Shown here piece by piece: positions 10,929 to 23,020 of a stretch of 64,000 nt of DNA. Location of the stretch: NCBI GenBank assembly GCA_004802645.1, contig SRKS01000002.1:3658001-3722000 (forward strand), in the 5' to 3' direction. The translations under genes and the position numbers were made by a program. Numbering within the stretch: the first letter of the stretch is position 1; the number at the start of each line of letters is the position of its first letter. The notes beneath the pieces are model-generated. The model was not told the DNA's origin and made no database searches. It worked only from the letters and a program-made list of their open reading frames with translations. The DNA comes from Amesomyces nigricolor (Eukaryota; Ascomycota; Sordariomycetes; Sordariales; Chaetomiaceae).

Positions 10929-11411
10929 GTTGGCGGCTGGTTGTGTGATGAGGGAGACACGATGGGGGAGAGGGCGAGAGGCGAATGAGCCGAAGTGCTG
11001 CTGCCGTTATCGCGACTTTTTTCGGGTGTGATGTAAGCCGTCGGCTGGCTTCGGGGCTAAATGGGGGTTAGGGTTGTGTACCAATCGTTTTGGACCCCAA
11101 CCCTGTCTTTCATGCGACTTTTAGCTTCATTCAGACAACAAGCTCACCTCCAGCTGTTCCTCGCTTTCCCAGATGTTGGGTGCGAGGAACCATCTCGTGT
11201 TCTCTCGTGTCAACCATGCTTTGGTTCTGACGCACCCCTGTCTACCGGATTTAGGGGTTAACTAGTGGATGGATATCCTCAGCTCCAAATTCCCATTCCT
11301 TTCTGTCGCTTAATCTCTTTTCAGAGCATCGGCTTGTTTCCGACTTCTTCTTTTCTTTCCTTTCCTCTTCACCCAAGCCCATAATACTAGTAGTAATACT
11401 CATCTATCAGA
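10929..11411. promoter_or_regulatory. Short divergent promoter between GRX5 and the dehydrogenase
   Basis: A 483-bp region separates the two divergent start codons, one of the shortest such gaps here. It holds a telomere-like GGGTTAGGGTT at 11065-11075 and pyrimidine-rich stretches just before the dehydrogenase ATG. No factor binding is proven. Confidence 0.4.
11065..11075 (-). promoter_or_regulatory. Telobox-like element (AACCCTAACCC on the minus strand)
   Basis: GGGTTAGGGTT lies 137 bp upstream of the GRX5 ATG. On the coding strand of GRX5 it reads as almost two telomere repeat units. Such teloboxes bind Myb/TRF-type proteins in several eukaryotes. Here this is only a sequence match. Confidence 0.3.
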
Positions 11412-12572
11412 ATGGCCTCCCTGTAAGCACCCTCCCCCGTGCCCCATTCTCTCCCACACTCACTCACACCGGCACCCCAGCTTCACCGCCGCCCACCACT
11501 TTCTCACGCGCCAACTGCGCTCCATCCCCGTCCCCGAAACCTCCTACGCCGGCCGCACCGTCATTGTCACCGGCGGCAACGGCGGTCTGGGGCTTGAAGC
11601 AGCACGGCACTTTGCCCGGCTCGGCGCGGCGCGCCTGATCCTGGCCTGCCGTCGCACCGACGCCGGGGAGGTGGCCAAGGCGGATATTGAGCGGACTACT
11701 GGTGTGGACGTGGGTGTCGTGGAGGTGTGGCCGCTGGATTTGAGCTCGTTCGAGAGCGTGAAGGCGTTTTGCAAGCGTGCTGAGAGAGATTTGGAGAGGC
11801 TGGATGTGCTGTTGATGAACGCGGCTGTGGGGCTCTTGGAGGCAACGATGGCAGAGGGGTATGAGACGATGGTGACGGTGAATGTGCTGGCGACTTTCTT
11901 GATGGTTGTGGGGTTGTTGCCGGTTATGAGGAGGACGGTAGCGAGGGAGAATGTGGAGGGGGTTGTGACGGTGGTGGCCAGCGAGGCGCACTTCTTTGTG
12001 AGTGGTTATTTCGGTTCTTGTCTTGTTTACCTACAGTTGCTTACTGACTTGTTTGGCTTGTTTGGCAGACAAGGTTTGTCGAACAACACCAACCGCGCAT
12101 CTTCGATGCCTTCCGCCCCGGTGGTGTGATGCTAGAGCGCTACGGGACCACCAAGTTGCTGGACGTCCTGGCTGTCCAGGAGCTCGCCGAGCGGCTGGAT
12201 GCCGCCAGCTCCGGCCACAGCCCCATCGTGGTGAATACGGCCAACCCCGGGATGTGCAGGTCAGATCTGTTTAGACACTTTCCCTGGTTTGCCCAGTGGC
12301 TGCTGGCTCCTGTCATGTACCTCATTGGTCGCTCCATCGAGGAGGGCTCCAGGACGCTGATGGCTGCCGTCGCTGCCGGGCGGGAGAGCCACGGCAAATA
12401 CGTTGACAGCGGTAAGATCGACGAGCCGAGCGACTTCGTCTTGTCGGAGCAGGGCAAGGCCGTGCAGAAGCGGGTTTGGGAGGAGCTGATGGAAATTTTG
12501 GAGGGCATCGAGCCTGGTGTCACCGCCAGCGCCTCCCAGCATTCACAGAATTGGGTCACGGAAAGAGACTAA
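11412..12572 (+). CDS. Short-chain dehydrogenase/reductase (retinol dehydrogenase-like)
   Basis: Three exons (11412-11422, 11481-11997, 12069-12572) give 343 residues; the first coding exon is just 11 nt (MASL). It is a classical SDR: the cofactor-binding TGGNGGLG lies at 34-41, an Arg-rich ACRR follows the second strand as in NADP(H)-preferring members, NAAV stands for the usual NNAG, and the catalytic residues are a Ser in VASEAH and Y201/K205 in YGTTK, with NPGM after the active site. The intron at 11998-12068 separates the Ser from the Tyr. The C-terminal part contains a hydrophobic stretch (WFAQWLLAPVMYLIG), suggesting membrane association. The substrate cannot be predicted. The neighbours do not suggest a biosynthetic cluster. 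Confidence 0.87.
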
Positions 12573-13122
12573 ACACAGCGGTGTCTTGGGGTGGGGAAGC
12601 AAGTTAACCGAGTTGGTTGGGAAAGTCTGTATGATCAAGTTCAGACGGCGGCTCTGTACATGTACAAGTAATCCAGCAAGATACCCTTGCTTCCTGTTGT
12701 CATCGCCTCGTCTGGCATCTTACAGATGATTCTCTCCAACTCGCCACCATCCATGGAGCCTTTATGAACCCCTGATCATCCATCCTGTCCCGGTCCTTCC
12801 CCGCACAGCCTACCCCAGATCCCCCACTTCCCCACATGGACCTGGGGCGGGAACCTCGGTTCCTGAGCAGGCGTGCGGGGAAGGATCACCAGAATTGTTC
12901 CCCCCAACCTCATGTGAGGGTTACATCAAGGTTGAAAAAGGTGTTTATTGAACTGGGATTTTTGAAGCAACACTTGAATCTCATTTGAGTGGGAAAGCCG
13001 ATAAAAACCTCTCCGCCATTCACTCCCCGTCCCCCAAGATCTGAAAATCTTGGTCTCGTCATCATCTTCACCTCGCCTCCTTAAACTCTCACTGCTTCCC
13101 CAAACCATCCCTCACCTCCAAA
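12573..13122. other. Intergenic between the dehydrogenase and the CoA transferase gene
   Basis: 550 bp between genes in tandem orientation. It should carry the 3'-UTR of the first and the promoter of the second. I see no gene, repeat or RNA. Confidence 0.45.
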
Positions 13123-14377
13123 ATGACCAGCCCACCACCTCTCACAGGCCTCAAAGTCCTCGAATTCGCCGGCCTCGCCCCAGGTACGCCCCCCCCCCCC
13201 CTTTTTACCCCCCACCCCATACTCACCCCACCCACCAGGCCCCTACGCAGGCCTCCTCCTCGCCGACGCAGGCGCCTCAGTCCTGCGCATCGACCGCGCC
13301 CCCTCTCCCTCCACCCCCGCCCCCCCGGCAACGGACCTCCTCACCCGCCACAAGCGCTCCATCGCCATCGACCTCAAATCCCCCGCCGGTGTATCCCTCG
13401 TCCTTGCTCTCGCTCGAACCGCAGACGTGCTCATCGATCCGTACCGCCCAGGCGTCCTCGAGAAACTCGGTCTCGGTCCGGAGGAGTTATGCGCTCTTAA
13501 TCCGCGGTTGATATACGCGCGCCTGACGGGGTTCAGGAGGGATGGGCGGTGGGCGGTCAGGGCGGGGCATGATATCAACTATCTTGCCGTGTCTGGGACG
13601 TTGGGGTTGTTAGGGCGGAAGGGAAGCCCGCCGACGCCGCCGGGGAATTTGCTGGGGGATTTTGCGGGGGGTGGGGGGATGTTGGTGACGGGGGTGCTGA
13701 TGGCGTTGTTGGCGCGGGAGAGGACGGGGCGTGGGCAGGTGGTGGAGGCGAATATGGTGGATGGGGCGTCGTATTTGGCGGGGTTTGCGAGGATGGCAAT
13801 GCAGACGCCGACGTGGGAAAGGAAAAGGGGGGAGAATTTGCTGGATTCGGGGTGTCCGTATTATGACTGTTTTGAGACGAGGGATGGGGGGTGGATGGCG
13901 GTCGGGGCGTTGGAGCCGCAGTTCTTTGGGGAGTTGGTGAAGGGGTTGGGGCTGGAGGGGCAGGGGTGGGAGAGAAAGAGGTATGATCGGGGGGAGTGGC
14001 CTGAGTTAAGGAGGGTTATGGAGGACATTTTTAAGAGGAAGACGAGGGACGAGTGGGAGACGGTGTTTGAGGGCACGGATGCGTGCTGTACACCGGTTTA
14101 TGAGTATGGGGAGATGAGGGGGGATGGGAAGAAGGAAGGGGATCAGAGGCCGGCGGTTACGCTGAGGGAGACACCATTTCTAGCTGTGCGGAAGGATGCT
14201 GACGATGTCAGGCATGGACAGGGGAAGGGCGTGGAGGGCGAAGGGTATGTTGGGAATTTGCTTGAAGCTGGTGAGGGAGCTGAGGAGGCATTAAAGGAGT
14301 GGCTCGGGTGGACGAGGGGTGAGCAGTTCGACGTCAAGGGGAACGGGCTGGTCCTGAAAGAGAAGGCGAAGTTGTAA
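13123..14377 (+). CDS. CaiB/BaiF family (alpha-methylacyl-CoA racemase-like) CoA transferase
   Basis: Two exons (13123-13183, 13239-14377) encode 399 residues. The intron has an unusual run of C after its donor (gtacgccccc). Family III CoA transferases and alpha-methylacyl-CoA racemase share this interlocked fold; AMACR interconverts (R)- and (S)-2-methylacyl-CoA for peroxisomal beta-oxidation. Visible marks are the amino-terminal LKVLEFAGLAPGPYAG, the KRSIAIDLKSP strand, DVLIDPYRPGVLEKLGLG, the catalytic Asp132 in AGHDINYLAVSGTLG, and GRGQVVEANMVDGA. AGHDINY is the form seen in racemases rather than in bacterial carnitine or formyl-CoA transferases. The C-terminus (EKAKL) could be a weak peroxisomal PTS1-like end, which would fit the pathway, but it is not a classical SKL. 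Length is normal for the family. Confidence 0.9.
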
Positions 14378-15738
14378 TGGCAGCGGTGAGAAAAAGGACC
14401 TTTTGTGCCCCCGCCCCGTAAATATCCCCTATCATTTACCGCTGGAGCCCCATGTACATTTCGATTCCCTCATCAGCCCAACTTCTTTAATACACATCAT
14501 TTCCCGTCTCATGTCAATTTGTGGTGGTGCCGCTCGTAGACCGAGAGGACATTTGAAGCTATAGAAGGGGCGGTTTAGCCCACGGTCATGTTCGAGGAGA
14601 CCGTGACGGAGAGACATACCTTCTAGTTTCATCATCTGAAGTTGTTCGATTATGCTGGACTTGGAGGCGGGTTGGGTGGAGGACTTGGGGAGTCATCTCG
14701 CGATTTCGCCATGATATCTCGTTGGTTATAGGACTGATGTACGGCCATGGCAAGATAGTAACAACCGTGGAACAACGGCTATGTTACTGGTCGAAGCAAG
14801 ATCTTAGTGAAAGCTAAAGCGTAGTTTAAAAAAGCACACTGCCCTCCTTGGGGCGTTTAGCCCCTTAAATGCCCATTCCTGCATCCATCGATCACTCCCA
14901 TATCGGGCCTCACCTCATCGGCTTGATAGATAATGTGATAGCTTGCTTCTCTCCCGATACTGCTTGCGCCTGGCCTGGGTGTAGCCGAGACCGGGGCGAG
15001 CTCGAAATATGCGGTTGAGACGCCACCTCTGAATGTGATCTGTGTACGACGTTTCTTCGAGTCCAATCAGCATCGTCAATGTCCCCATATGGCCCTGATA
15101 GGCAGTCTAGAAAATTTTCAAACCCCAGAGTCCTCGAGACGGCTGGCTGCTTCCCCGAGATCTGGACGCGGGATCGCGCAGGGGGAAGAAGCAACACCAG
15201 CATGGTGCTCCGAGATAACCGTACAGATATGTCTCACCGCCAGTCCGATCTGTGACTGCTTGCTCACCGAGAATCTGCGGGGGACCTTGCGCGAAAAAAA
15301 TGTTGGGGAAGTAAGAAACTGTTTCTCGGCATGGACGAGAGGCAAGGGGAAGAAGGTCATTCCTCAACCCCTGGCCATCGTGCACGACAAGTCGTCAACG
15401 GTATACGAAGTATTGAGAGTGATTTCATAAAAAACCAAGCAATCTTCATGATCTACCAATGGTATCGAAAAGGGAATAAAAGGAGCCGCAGCAGGTCTGA
15501 CAAATCCCTCTACAACAGAACCCCTCCCAGCCTGATCCATCATAAGCATCATCTCCCCTCACAACATACACCACCACCACCATCATCATCACCTCCCCTC
15601 CATCATTATCTCAACTCATCCCACTCATTCACACATGAATACACACGCTTGCTTGCTCGCATGCTCACCTCCTCCGCCAAAAGCCTAACCCCTCCCCCCT
15701 TCCCCTAGAACAACACACCAGTACACAACATTCCCCCT
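14378..15738. other. Intergenic, convergent 3' region of the CoA transferase gene and VPS1
   Basis: 1.36 kb with no convincing gene. Short CAC/CAT-rich repeats occur at about 15560-15600. The right end contains the VPS1 3'-UTR. Confidence 0.45.
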
Positions 15739-18194
15739 TTACTGCACCTGACTAACAATCTCGCTCGCACGGCTCAGAGAATCAACCATCTGCTGGCACT
15801 CCTTGCGACGACGGATGGTGTAGTCGCTCTCCTTGAGCAGGTCGTCGAGCTCGCTCTGGCGGTACATGTTCTCGAGCAGCTCCTTTTGCATCTCGTCTTT
15901 TGTGAAGCTATGCGGTTGCTGTCGTCAGCACCAATTCATTGGGGTGGGTGAAGGGAAGGAGGAAAAGGGACATACCTGACGAGATTCAACATAATCGCCT
16001 TCGGCACCATATCAATCATAGTCCGCTTAACAATGTTGTAGTACGACGAGATGAGCAGTTCTGTCTCCCGTTAGCTCCAGTCCCCTCTTTTTCTTACAAC
16101 AAAAATACTCACTGATAACCTCAACCTCAATCCCCTCCCTCTCCGAAAGCGTCCCGGACGCCTTAAGCGTCGGCGGGGGCGGCTCCATAGCCGCAGCCTT
16201 CTTCCTGTTCTTGGCGGCAAAGAAGCTGCCAAAGAAGCCCGTGTTGGACGACTCGTCGGCGCCGCCGGCGACCAGGGTGGGGCTGGCGGCGCGGGCCGGG
16301 GTATTGGCGAGAGGCTTGCCCGTCTTGGGGTCGACCTGCACGGGCCGCGAAGGGTTATGCTTCTCGTTCACCATCGCCATGGCCTGTAGGTGCGGGTTAG
16401 TTTGGTTCATAATAGAGAAAATTTGGGATGGGTTAAACATACGCGGTGCCCGTTGAGGAAGTCGGGATGCGCCGTGTTGATGTAGCACGATTCCATGGAG
16501 ACCAGGTCGCGCACCAGCTTGTTGGTCGGCTCCATGGCCTTCTTGAAGAAGGTAATGACTACAGCGTGGATCTTCTCCTTGAGCGAGGGATACCGGCGGT
16601 ACAGCTGCTTGCCGAGCAGCTGGGTGAGGATGCGCACGAGCTCGTCATAAACCAGCGACGCGCACTTCAAGCTGGGCTCCTCAAGGCGCTTGATCTGCTG
16701 CTTGACAATCAACTCAAATGCAGTGGTGCCGACAAAGAGCGCGGGCGACGAGCCGGACGAGTTGTACAGGATGGTGCGGATGTCGACGTCCTTGACCTGG
16801 TCAAAGGGGTCGACGGCCTTGACGCCGTTCGAGTACAGCTCGTGGAAGACAAAGCTAATCCTGGCACCGCCCGACAGCTCGGTGCTCGACAGCTCCGTGT
16901 TGTTACCGTCCAGCACGGTGCGCCACTCGTTGGTGAACTCGGTGATGATGTTGAGCACGATGTTGGCGCTGTTGCCGAGCAACGACGGTCCCAGCGACTC
17001 GAGCTCCTGCGAGTACTTTTGTAGCGAGCTTGAGATGCGCGCCTTGATATCCGGCAGGGTCTGCTTGATGTGCATCATCAGGATGAGGTTGAGCTTGCGG
17101 GCGAGGTAGGGTGTTCCGCAATATGAGCTCTTGTTGCGGTACGCCTTGTGGTTGTCGAAGAAGGCCTTCTCGGCCTCGAGCGCAGCCTGGATCGGCTTCT
17201 TATTGTCGATGTCCCGCTGCCCCCGGTTGACGACCGGAACGTAGCCCAACCGCAGAGGGATGATGCGCCCGGCCAGAATATCAACCACATCTGTACCCTC
17301 GTCCATCAGATCAACCTTGGTGAGCACACCGATGGTGCGCTGACCCTCAGGATCCACCTCCCGCGCCAGCTTCAAACCATCCGAATTCGCCAGATCAATA
17401 TTGGCAGCCGTCACCGCAAGGATGATAGCGTTCGACTTCTGGATGTACTTGAGAATCATGTCGCGAATCTGCCTCTCGATATCGCGCGGCTGGTCGCCGA
17501 CGGGCACTCGTGTAAGGCCGGGGAGATCGACAAGGGTCAGATTGAGGACATTCGGCGAGTAGATGCGCAGGTTGATGGGCGCGGGCGAAATGCCAGCGTT
17601 CCGGCCAACCTTCGCGGCGGTCTCCCTATCGATTTCATCGCGGATCTTGTTGAAGTCGAAGAACTTCTGGCCGGGGATGTGCAGGAACTCGCCCCACTCC
17701 TCGCTGTTGGCGGCCTTGTCGCCGGAGGTGGCGATCTTCTCGTCGAAGCCGTTAGATTGCGCGCCGGCGGGCCGGTTGATGAGCTGGAGGACGAGGGGGC
17801 GGCGGGTGACGATGCCGGAGCCACGAGGGAGGCTGGGAAGAGGGGCGCGCGTGTTAGTCGGTGAACAGAGTGGAGAGTGGATAGGGGCAAAGGAGGGCGC
17901 CAGGGGCGCAGAGGCACTCACAAGTCGCGGCCGACGATGTTTTCTAATACTGAGCTCTTTCCGCTAGACTGGCTACCGACGACGACTATTTGGGGCAAAT
18001 CAATGGGGTTGTTGACGCCGACGGTGGTGAAGACATCCTGGAGTTTGTTGACGAGCCTGTGTGGGGCGCATGTCAGTGCCTGACGGGACGGGACAGCCCA
18101 ACAGCAGCAAGGTGAGAGGGCGGAAGGCGTACTTGATGAGCCCGGGGTCGGAGATGCCGCCGGGGGTGCTGAGTGACGGGGCCTCGGCCGTCAT
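15739..18194 (-). CDS. vps1: VPS1 dynamin-related GTPase
   Basis: Six exons (18133-18194, 17922-18056, 16443-17832, 16113-16383, 15976-16060, 15739-15907) give 703 residues, the usual Vps1 length. Vps1 assembles on Golgi, endosomal and peroxisomal membranes and drives scission in vacuolar sorting and peroxisome division. The P-loop GSQSSGKS is at 48-55, followed by IVGRDFLPRGSGIVTRRPL. DLPG, TKVD and VVNRGQRD cover the GTPase motifs. The middle domain keeps LSGGARISFVFHELY and DPFDQVKDVDIRT, which separate Vps1 from Dnm1. A variable insert (AAKNRKKAAAMEPPPPTL) precedes the GTPase effector domain (ISSYYNIVKRTMIDMVPKAIM, then LLKESDYTIRRRKEC). All splice junctions keep frame. No pleckstrin homology domain is present, as expected. 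Confidence 0.95.
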
Positions 18195-19259
18195 ATTCGC
18201 GGTGTGGATGAGGGGTGGTTCTGGTTGCGGGCGTTGTTGTTGACGACTGGAGCCAGGGGCAAGAAGACGGCCGTTGTTCGGTTGCCGTCGAGCAGGGACG
18301 TTGCTGGGTCGCGGGAGACACGAAATTCGACGTCTTTGGTGTTCACGGACACAGATACTCAGTTCGAGGTGTGCGGATGGCCGTGGGATGGTGCGGCAGG
18401 GTCCGTTATCTGGCCGAAGAAAGTTGAAATGTTAAAGCGGTGTTGATGGGATGGCGGGAATCTTTGACGGTTTGACTCGCTCTTGCCAGACCCTCCCCAT
18501 GTGTCGACTTACGTGTGGACCCGCTGTCGCAGCCCCCCGTCCGTGCGACGTCAGCCCGCCGCCCAGCCGCAGGACAGCACGTGACCTCGCTGGGGGCCTG
18601 GACCTTCAGGGACTCCAACCCTGAGACCCCTGCCAGGGTTGTGGATTGTTTCACTGAACCGGCCCGTCTGACTCCAACATCACACATGGATGAGCGTGGC
18701 GGACATCGCCAGCCCTATCGCACAAGACTGGCAGCCCTGGTTGAAAGGGCATCCAGTCGTTGCCGGTTCCAGAACCGGATTCCTGCTTTTATCCTGTTGC
18801 CTAGAGTCCCTTGCCTTGGACCGGAAAAGCATTCGTCATCAGAGCTGTGGTGTTGACGCGGCCCGATGCTGGAAGGGGGCAGCAGCTTAACCCTCCACAC
18901 CACCAAGTTAACTCTTTCTCTCTCTCTCTCTCTCTAGGGTTTCCATATTTTTGAACGTATCGCTAAACCGCCTCATTTTGATATCATGTAATATTCTCTG
19001 CCTGCTAGTGTCTTAAGCATGGTCGTTAACCAACCCCAAACGCTGGCAAGAACACAAAACCAGAAAAGGAGCGTCCGTTCTGTTTACCGTAAAACCTAAT
19101 ACACCCCCAAACCAATAAAAGGTCAAAGTCAACCCCTTCAATCCCATAATCTCCAAGTTCGCCGCCCTATGCTATGACCTGTGCCTATTCCAATCGAAAC
19201 CCAGGGCGATAATCCATAAGATAAATAATGAATGGTGAAGAAACCCGTCCAACCAGCGT
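18195..19259. other. Intergenic: VPS1 promoter and GID7 3' region
   Basis: Both flanking genes are on the minus strand. The left part is the VPS1 upstream region. A CT microsatellite is listed separately. No gene is visible. Confidence 0.45.
18917..18935. repeat. CT/GA dinucleotide microsatellite
   Basis: About nine TC units in a row, about 720 bp upstream of the VPS1 start (GA-rich on the VPS1 strand). Simple repeats like this are common in fungal intergenic DNA. Confidence 0.8.
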
Positions 19260-21663
19260 TCAAGCCCACATATCCTCCGAATAATGGCCATTACCGTTAC
19301 TCGCGCTCCGGCTAGTGCCGTTAGACGTCCGGGCTGTCGTTGCCGGAATCGTTGTGGTCGAAGGGAGAATCGACCTGGCGACTCTTTCTCTGTTTGACCA
19401 ACTGTTGGAGCAAGGTATCCTAGTCAGCAAACCAGTTCTTGAGCGAGGTGGCCTAAGGTTTGGTTATACGCACATCCTTATCCTGCCATCATCGCCGCCC
19501 GTCGCAAACATGCACGGGTCAGCAGGGTTCCAAGCAACAGCATTGCAGCTCGAGTGATGTGCTTCGGCTGAATGGATCACCCCGCCAGTAATCTTGTGCC
19601 AGATGAAAATGCGTCCGTCTGCGGCATATCGTATTAGAACGTCTGTGGTGTGCCATACTAGGGGGGTAGAATACTCACCTTGGCTCCCGGAGATGACAAA
19701 GCTCTCATTGGCACCGCCAAAATCGCTCCTAATCGTGAACTCGCCCCCGATCTGCCCCATATACTTCTGCACAATCTCGCGCGCTTCAATGTCAATCAGC
19801 AGCGCCTCGTGGTCCGCCTTGTTGACCAAGATATGCCGCGAGTCGTGGCTGATGCTGACCGACGTCGGTCTGTCAGTGAGCGGCATATCGTACACATGCT
19901 CCCGCGTGAGGAAGTTGTAGAGGTGGAGGGTGCGCTGGTCGTCCATAGCAACGAGCCACCGCTGGTCTGTCGACAGCCCGACACCGCCAGCCCTGTACGT
20001 GTTCGCCCACATGTGGACGAGGTTCCCGGCCAGGTCCCATTGACTCAGGGGCTGCGTCTTGTCGAAGGACCCGATGATGACCGACTGTCCATCAGCTGCC
20101 CAGGCACAGCTGCTGACTGGTTCCAAGAAGCCGTCGATGGTTACCACGCACTCCCCCAGATCGGTGTCCCAGATCCGGGCCACCCGGTCGATGCCGCAGC
20201 TGATAAGGAGCCGGCTGTCCGGGCTCCAAGCTATGTTGCCGACCCCGCCTTTGTGCGGACCATTCAATTGCTGCCGGATTGACAGGTGTTGAACGTCCCA
20301 GATGCAGACCGAGTCGCCCGACCCGCAACTTGCCAGCCATTTGCCGTCCGGGGAGAAGCGGACTTGCCAGACCTCGATCTGCTTCTTGGACGATTCCACT
20401 CCCGGTGTGAGTAAGTCTGCGAGCAGCTCCGTAGGAAAGCGGCTCCTGTCGCAGTAATGGTTCGAGTAGAGAGACGGCGACTCGGCCGAAGTGTGATAAA
20501 GGCACCTGTCGACTTGGCCCCTTTTCAGGTCGTCTAGAAGAGTGGACAGTCGGTGGTCCGGGAGCATGATGGCTGGAGAGATGAATTCTGCAGACACGAG
20601 TTAGCAATGTGTACAGCTGCCACGAAGACGCCGTATGCCTCGACTTACGTGAGAGCTGGTCCAGTAACTTCTGCCTGGACGTCCCATTCACACCATCCCA
20701 GTTGGCCTTGCTTTTGAGATCGTCGGCATCCTGGCACATGAGGAGCCTCGACAGGAGATGGAGTGTATGATGCTGGTCCGCGCACAGGGGCGTGAGCTCG
20801 CCGCGGAGGACGCCCAGGGCGCGAGCCGTTTCTCGCCGCTCCAACAGCTCGAGGAACTTTTGCTGCCTAAGCCAAAACCTCATCAGGTTGCGGTCCGCTC
20901 CTGGCGCCAGCCCAAGGCCAGATCCCGATGCCGGGCCGGAGCCCCTGACAGCTTTGCCGCAGAGCAGCTCCTCCGCCCGGCTCCAGGAACCCTCCAAGAC
21001 TGCCTGCCGGAAGGCAACAACCTCAGGAGTCTCGACCCGGTAGCCGCTCTCCTGGCCAACTATGTCTGCCGCCGCATTGTAACCCAGGTCGTTCAACGCT
21101 TGTATCAGAATGCGAGTGACCTCCTCCCGGCTGTGGTTGTAGTAGTTCTGCCCCTGGGTCACCACAGGCCCCCCATTCGTCCTCGTCTTGTGTGCTGCGC
21201 TCGCCCCAACCTGCGGAGCCCCGCCGGAGCGGGTTCCGTTAGATACCATTCGCGAAGCTCTGCTCGACGGCTCTCCTTTGTCGAGTTCCGTCAGCATGCT
21301 GCCGCAGCGTCTGCGTTTGTGATGCGGGTTGGCAGCGGGGTCGGCGGCTGAGTTGCCTGCTCCTCCCTCCTCGTTGTCCTCAGAGTCAGCTCTTCGTCTT
21401 CTTCCAAGTATCTGTCCCGACACTATCGTAGATACGGATGATGACGACGGAGCTGTATCTCGGGGGCCGGTCCCGATGTGTGGGGTACGGCTGGGCACGG
21501 ACGGTGTCGAGTTCTGGGGCGGCAGGGGAGGGAGTCGCGGCGGCGGTGGAGCGGGGATTTGGGAAGCCAAGATGGCGGGCGAAGACGAGACCGGGGCCAG
21601 AGACGGCGTATCCGAAGGGGGTGGGATATGGACCGATGGTCGGTTCGGGGTTTGGTCTGCCAC
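19260..21663 (-). CDS. gid7: GID7/WDR26-type subunit of the GID/CTLH E3 ubiquitin ligase
   Basis: Four exons (20649-21663, 19679-20587, 19474-19618, 19260-19401) give 736 residues. Gid7 is the WD40 scaffold of the GID ligase, which in yeast drives degradation of gluconeogenic enzymes after glucose addition. A disordered Pro/Ser-rich leader with a basic patch (HHKRRR, about 114-119) is followed by a LisH-like helix pair at about 178-210 (REEVTRILIQALNDLGY), a CTLH region from about 213 (AVLEGSWSRAEELL), then QFISPAIMLPDHRL and WD40 repeats from about 380 to the end (VRFSPDGKWLASCGSGDSV, NIAWSPDSRLLISCG, FATGGDDGRIRIWSN). The last junction, with an acceptor at 19402, completes GRIRIW; using the nearer TAG acceptor would change the reading. 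The start is the first Met of the open frame and could lie further downstream. Confidence 0.92.
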
Positions 21664-23020
21664 GGCGATCGAGTTCGGTTCTGCGGGACTGTCGTCCGTT
21701 CCCGCAGAATGACTGAGTGAAGGAGAGGGCGGTGGTTGCGGATACGTAAGGTACTGGCGTTCTGTCGTTGGGAGGGCGAAACTGGCTGTGGAGTCGATGC
21801 TGGGTGTACTGTGTAGCTGGGTAAGGGGAAATGCAGAAGCTTGTTGGTTGGGGTGGTCAGGGAGGTGGCAGCCGGAGCTCGGTTGCGGGCTAGCAAAGGG
21901 AACGGAAGAGCTCCCAGACGGTCACCAACAAGGTGCCGTCACTGAGTCGTTTGATCACGGATCGTGGGGGCCTGACCTGGGCGGAGAGCCGGAGAGCCAG
22001 AGGACTGGAGCCTAGGGCGGTCTAGGGCATGCGCACTGTGAGCGTCGAGCCGGGGCAGGTGTGATGAGGGAAGAGTGGACGGGCGAGAGGTGGGTGGAAA
22101 AGTCAGATCCTGGCGAATATACTGATTAGGTAATTGTTAAGTGTCTTGCGTCCACACTCTTGCCGCAGAAACCGCTTTTGATGGGGGATTACGAGGAAGC
22201 GTCGAGGCAGGGAGAGGTCGAGGCTCGGTGCTCATCATGCATGGTTGAACAGCAGCACACAGTGTCAGGTCTGGTGGTCCTGCACTTGCACCTGCCAGTG
22301 GCCGCCAGCTCACTGCAGCGGGGTCAGTCAAGGGCCTGCCAAGCTCTCCTGAGCATGCAACAGCTGCATGTGAATTCCCCCACCAGACCAAGAACGCTCT
22401 GAACAACACTGAAGAAAGACATCACAGTCATGGGCATGTGCTATCTAGGAAATCCAAAGCTGCTATCCAGGTAGTTTTATTTTATTTGAATCTTTTTCGC
22501 ATGAATCTGCTATACATGAGATTGCTAAAGTGGATGATCATGGGTGATGGAATGGAAGCCTTCACATGCTGCACATCCTCCCATGCGCTTGCCATTTCAT
22601 GGATATACTGATGGATGCGACCGAGCGTGTACTCTCTGAAAACTGTAGTCGACGCACTTTCCATGCTGGAATTATGCTGTGTCGTACCGCAGAAAGGGCA
22701 GGCGCCATCCTCAACTCCCGTCTCTGTTCTCGCCCCAGTCCCGTCTCTCCCGTCTTGAGTCTCCGGAGTCGGACTTCTCATCACCCTCTCGTCCTTTTGT
22801 TGATCCTCACCATCCTTATGGGCATCCAGGCCTCCCTACCAAACCTCGCCGTACCTGCGAACACCCAGACTGCCGGTATGACTGGTACCTACCTACCCAA
22901 GCGTTCTTCTGATGGCAAAGTTCAAACTCTAGCGAACGTTCGAGTATAGGCCCATGGAGCTGATCTATCCACCGTCTCCCTAAAACCCTGCTCTTCCCTA
23001 GCCTCAAAGGATCCGACAGA
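21664..23020. other. Intergenic, divergent upstream region of GID7 and the AGC kinase
   Basis: 1.36 kb. A plus-strand frame at 22566-22949 (127 codons) contains a hydrophobic run but matches no family I know, so it is not called. No repeat or RNA is seen. Confidence 0.45.

Noticed and set aside
10343..14377. Secondary-metabolite cluster (dehydrogenase plus CoA transferase-like gene)
   Set aside because: No backbone synthase, transporter or regulator is nearby. The neighbours are housekeeping genes and the AMACR-like protein fits peroxisomal fatty-acid metabolism.
22566..22949. Plus-strand frame of 127 codons with a hydrophobic stretch just upstream of the kinase
   Set aside because: No family resemblance, no splice or codon-usage support, and similar-length frames occur on the other strand here.
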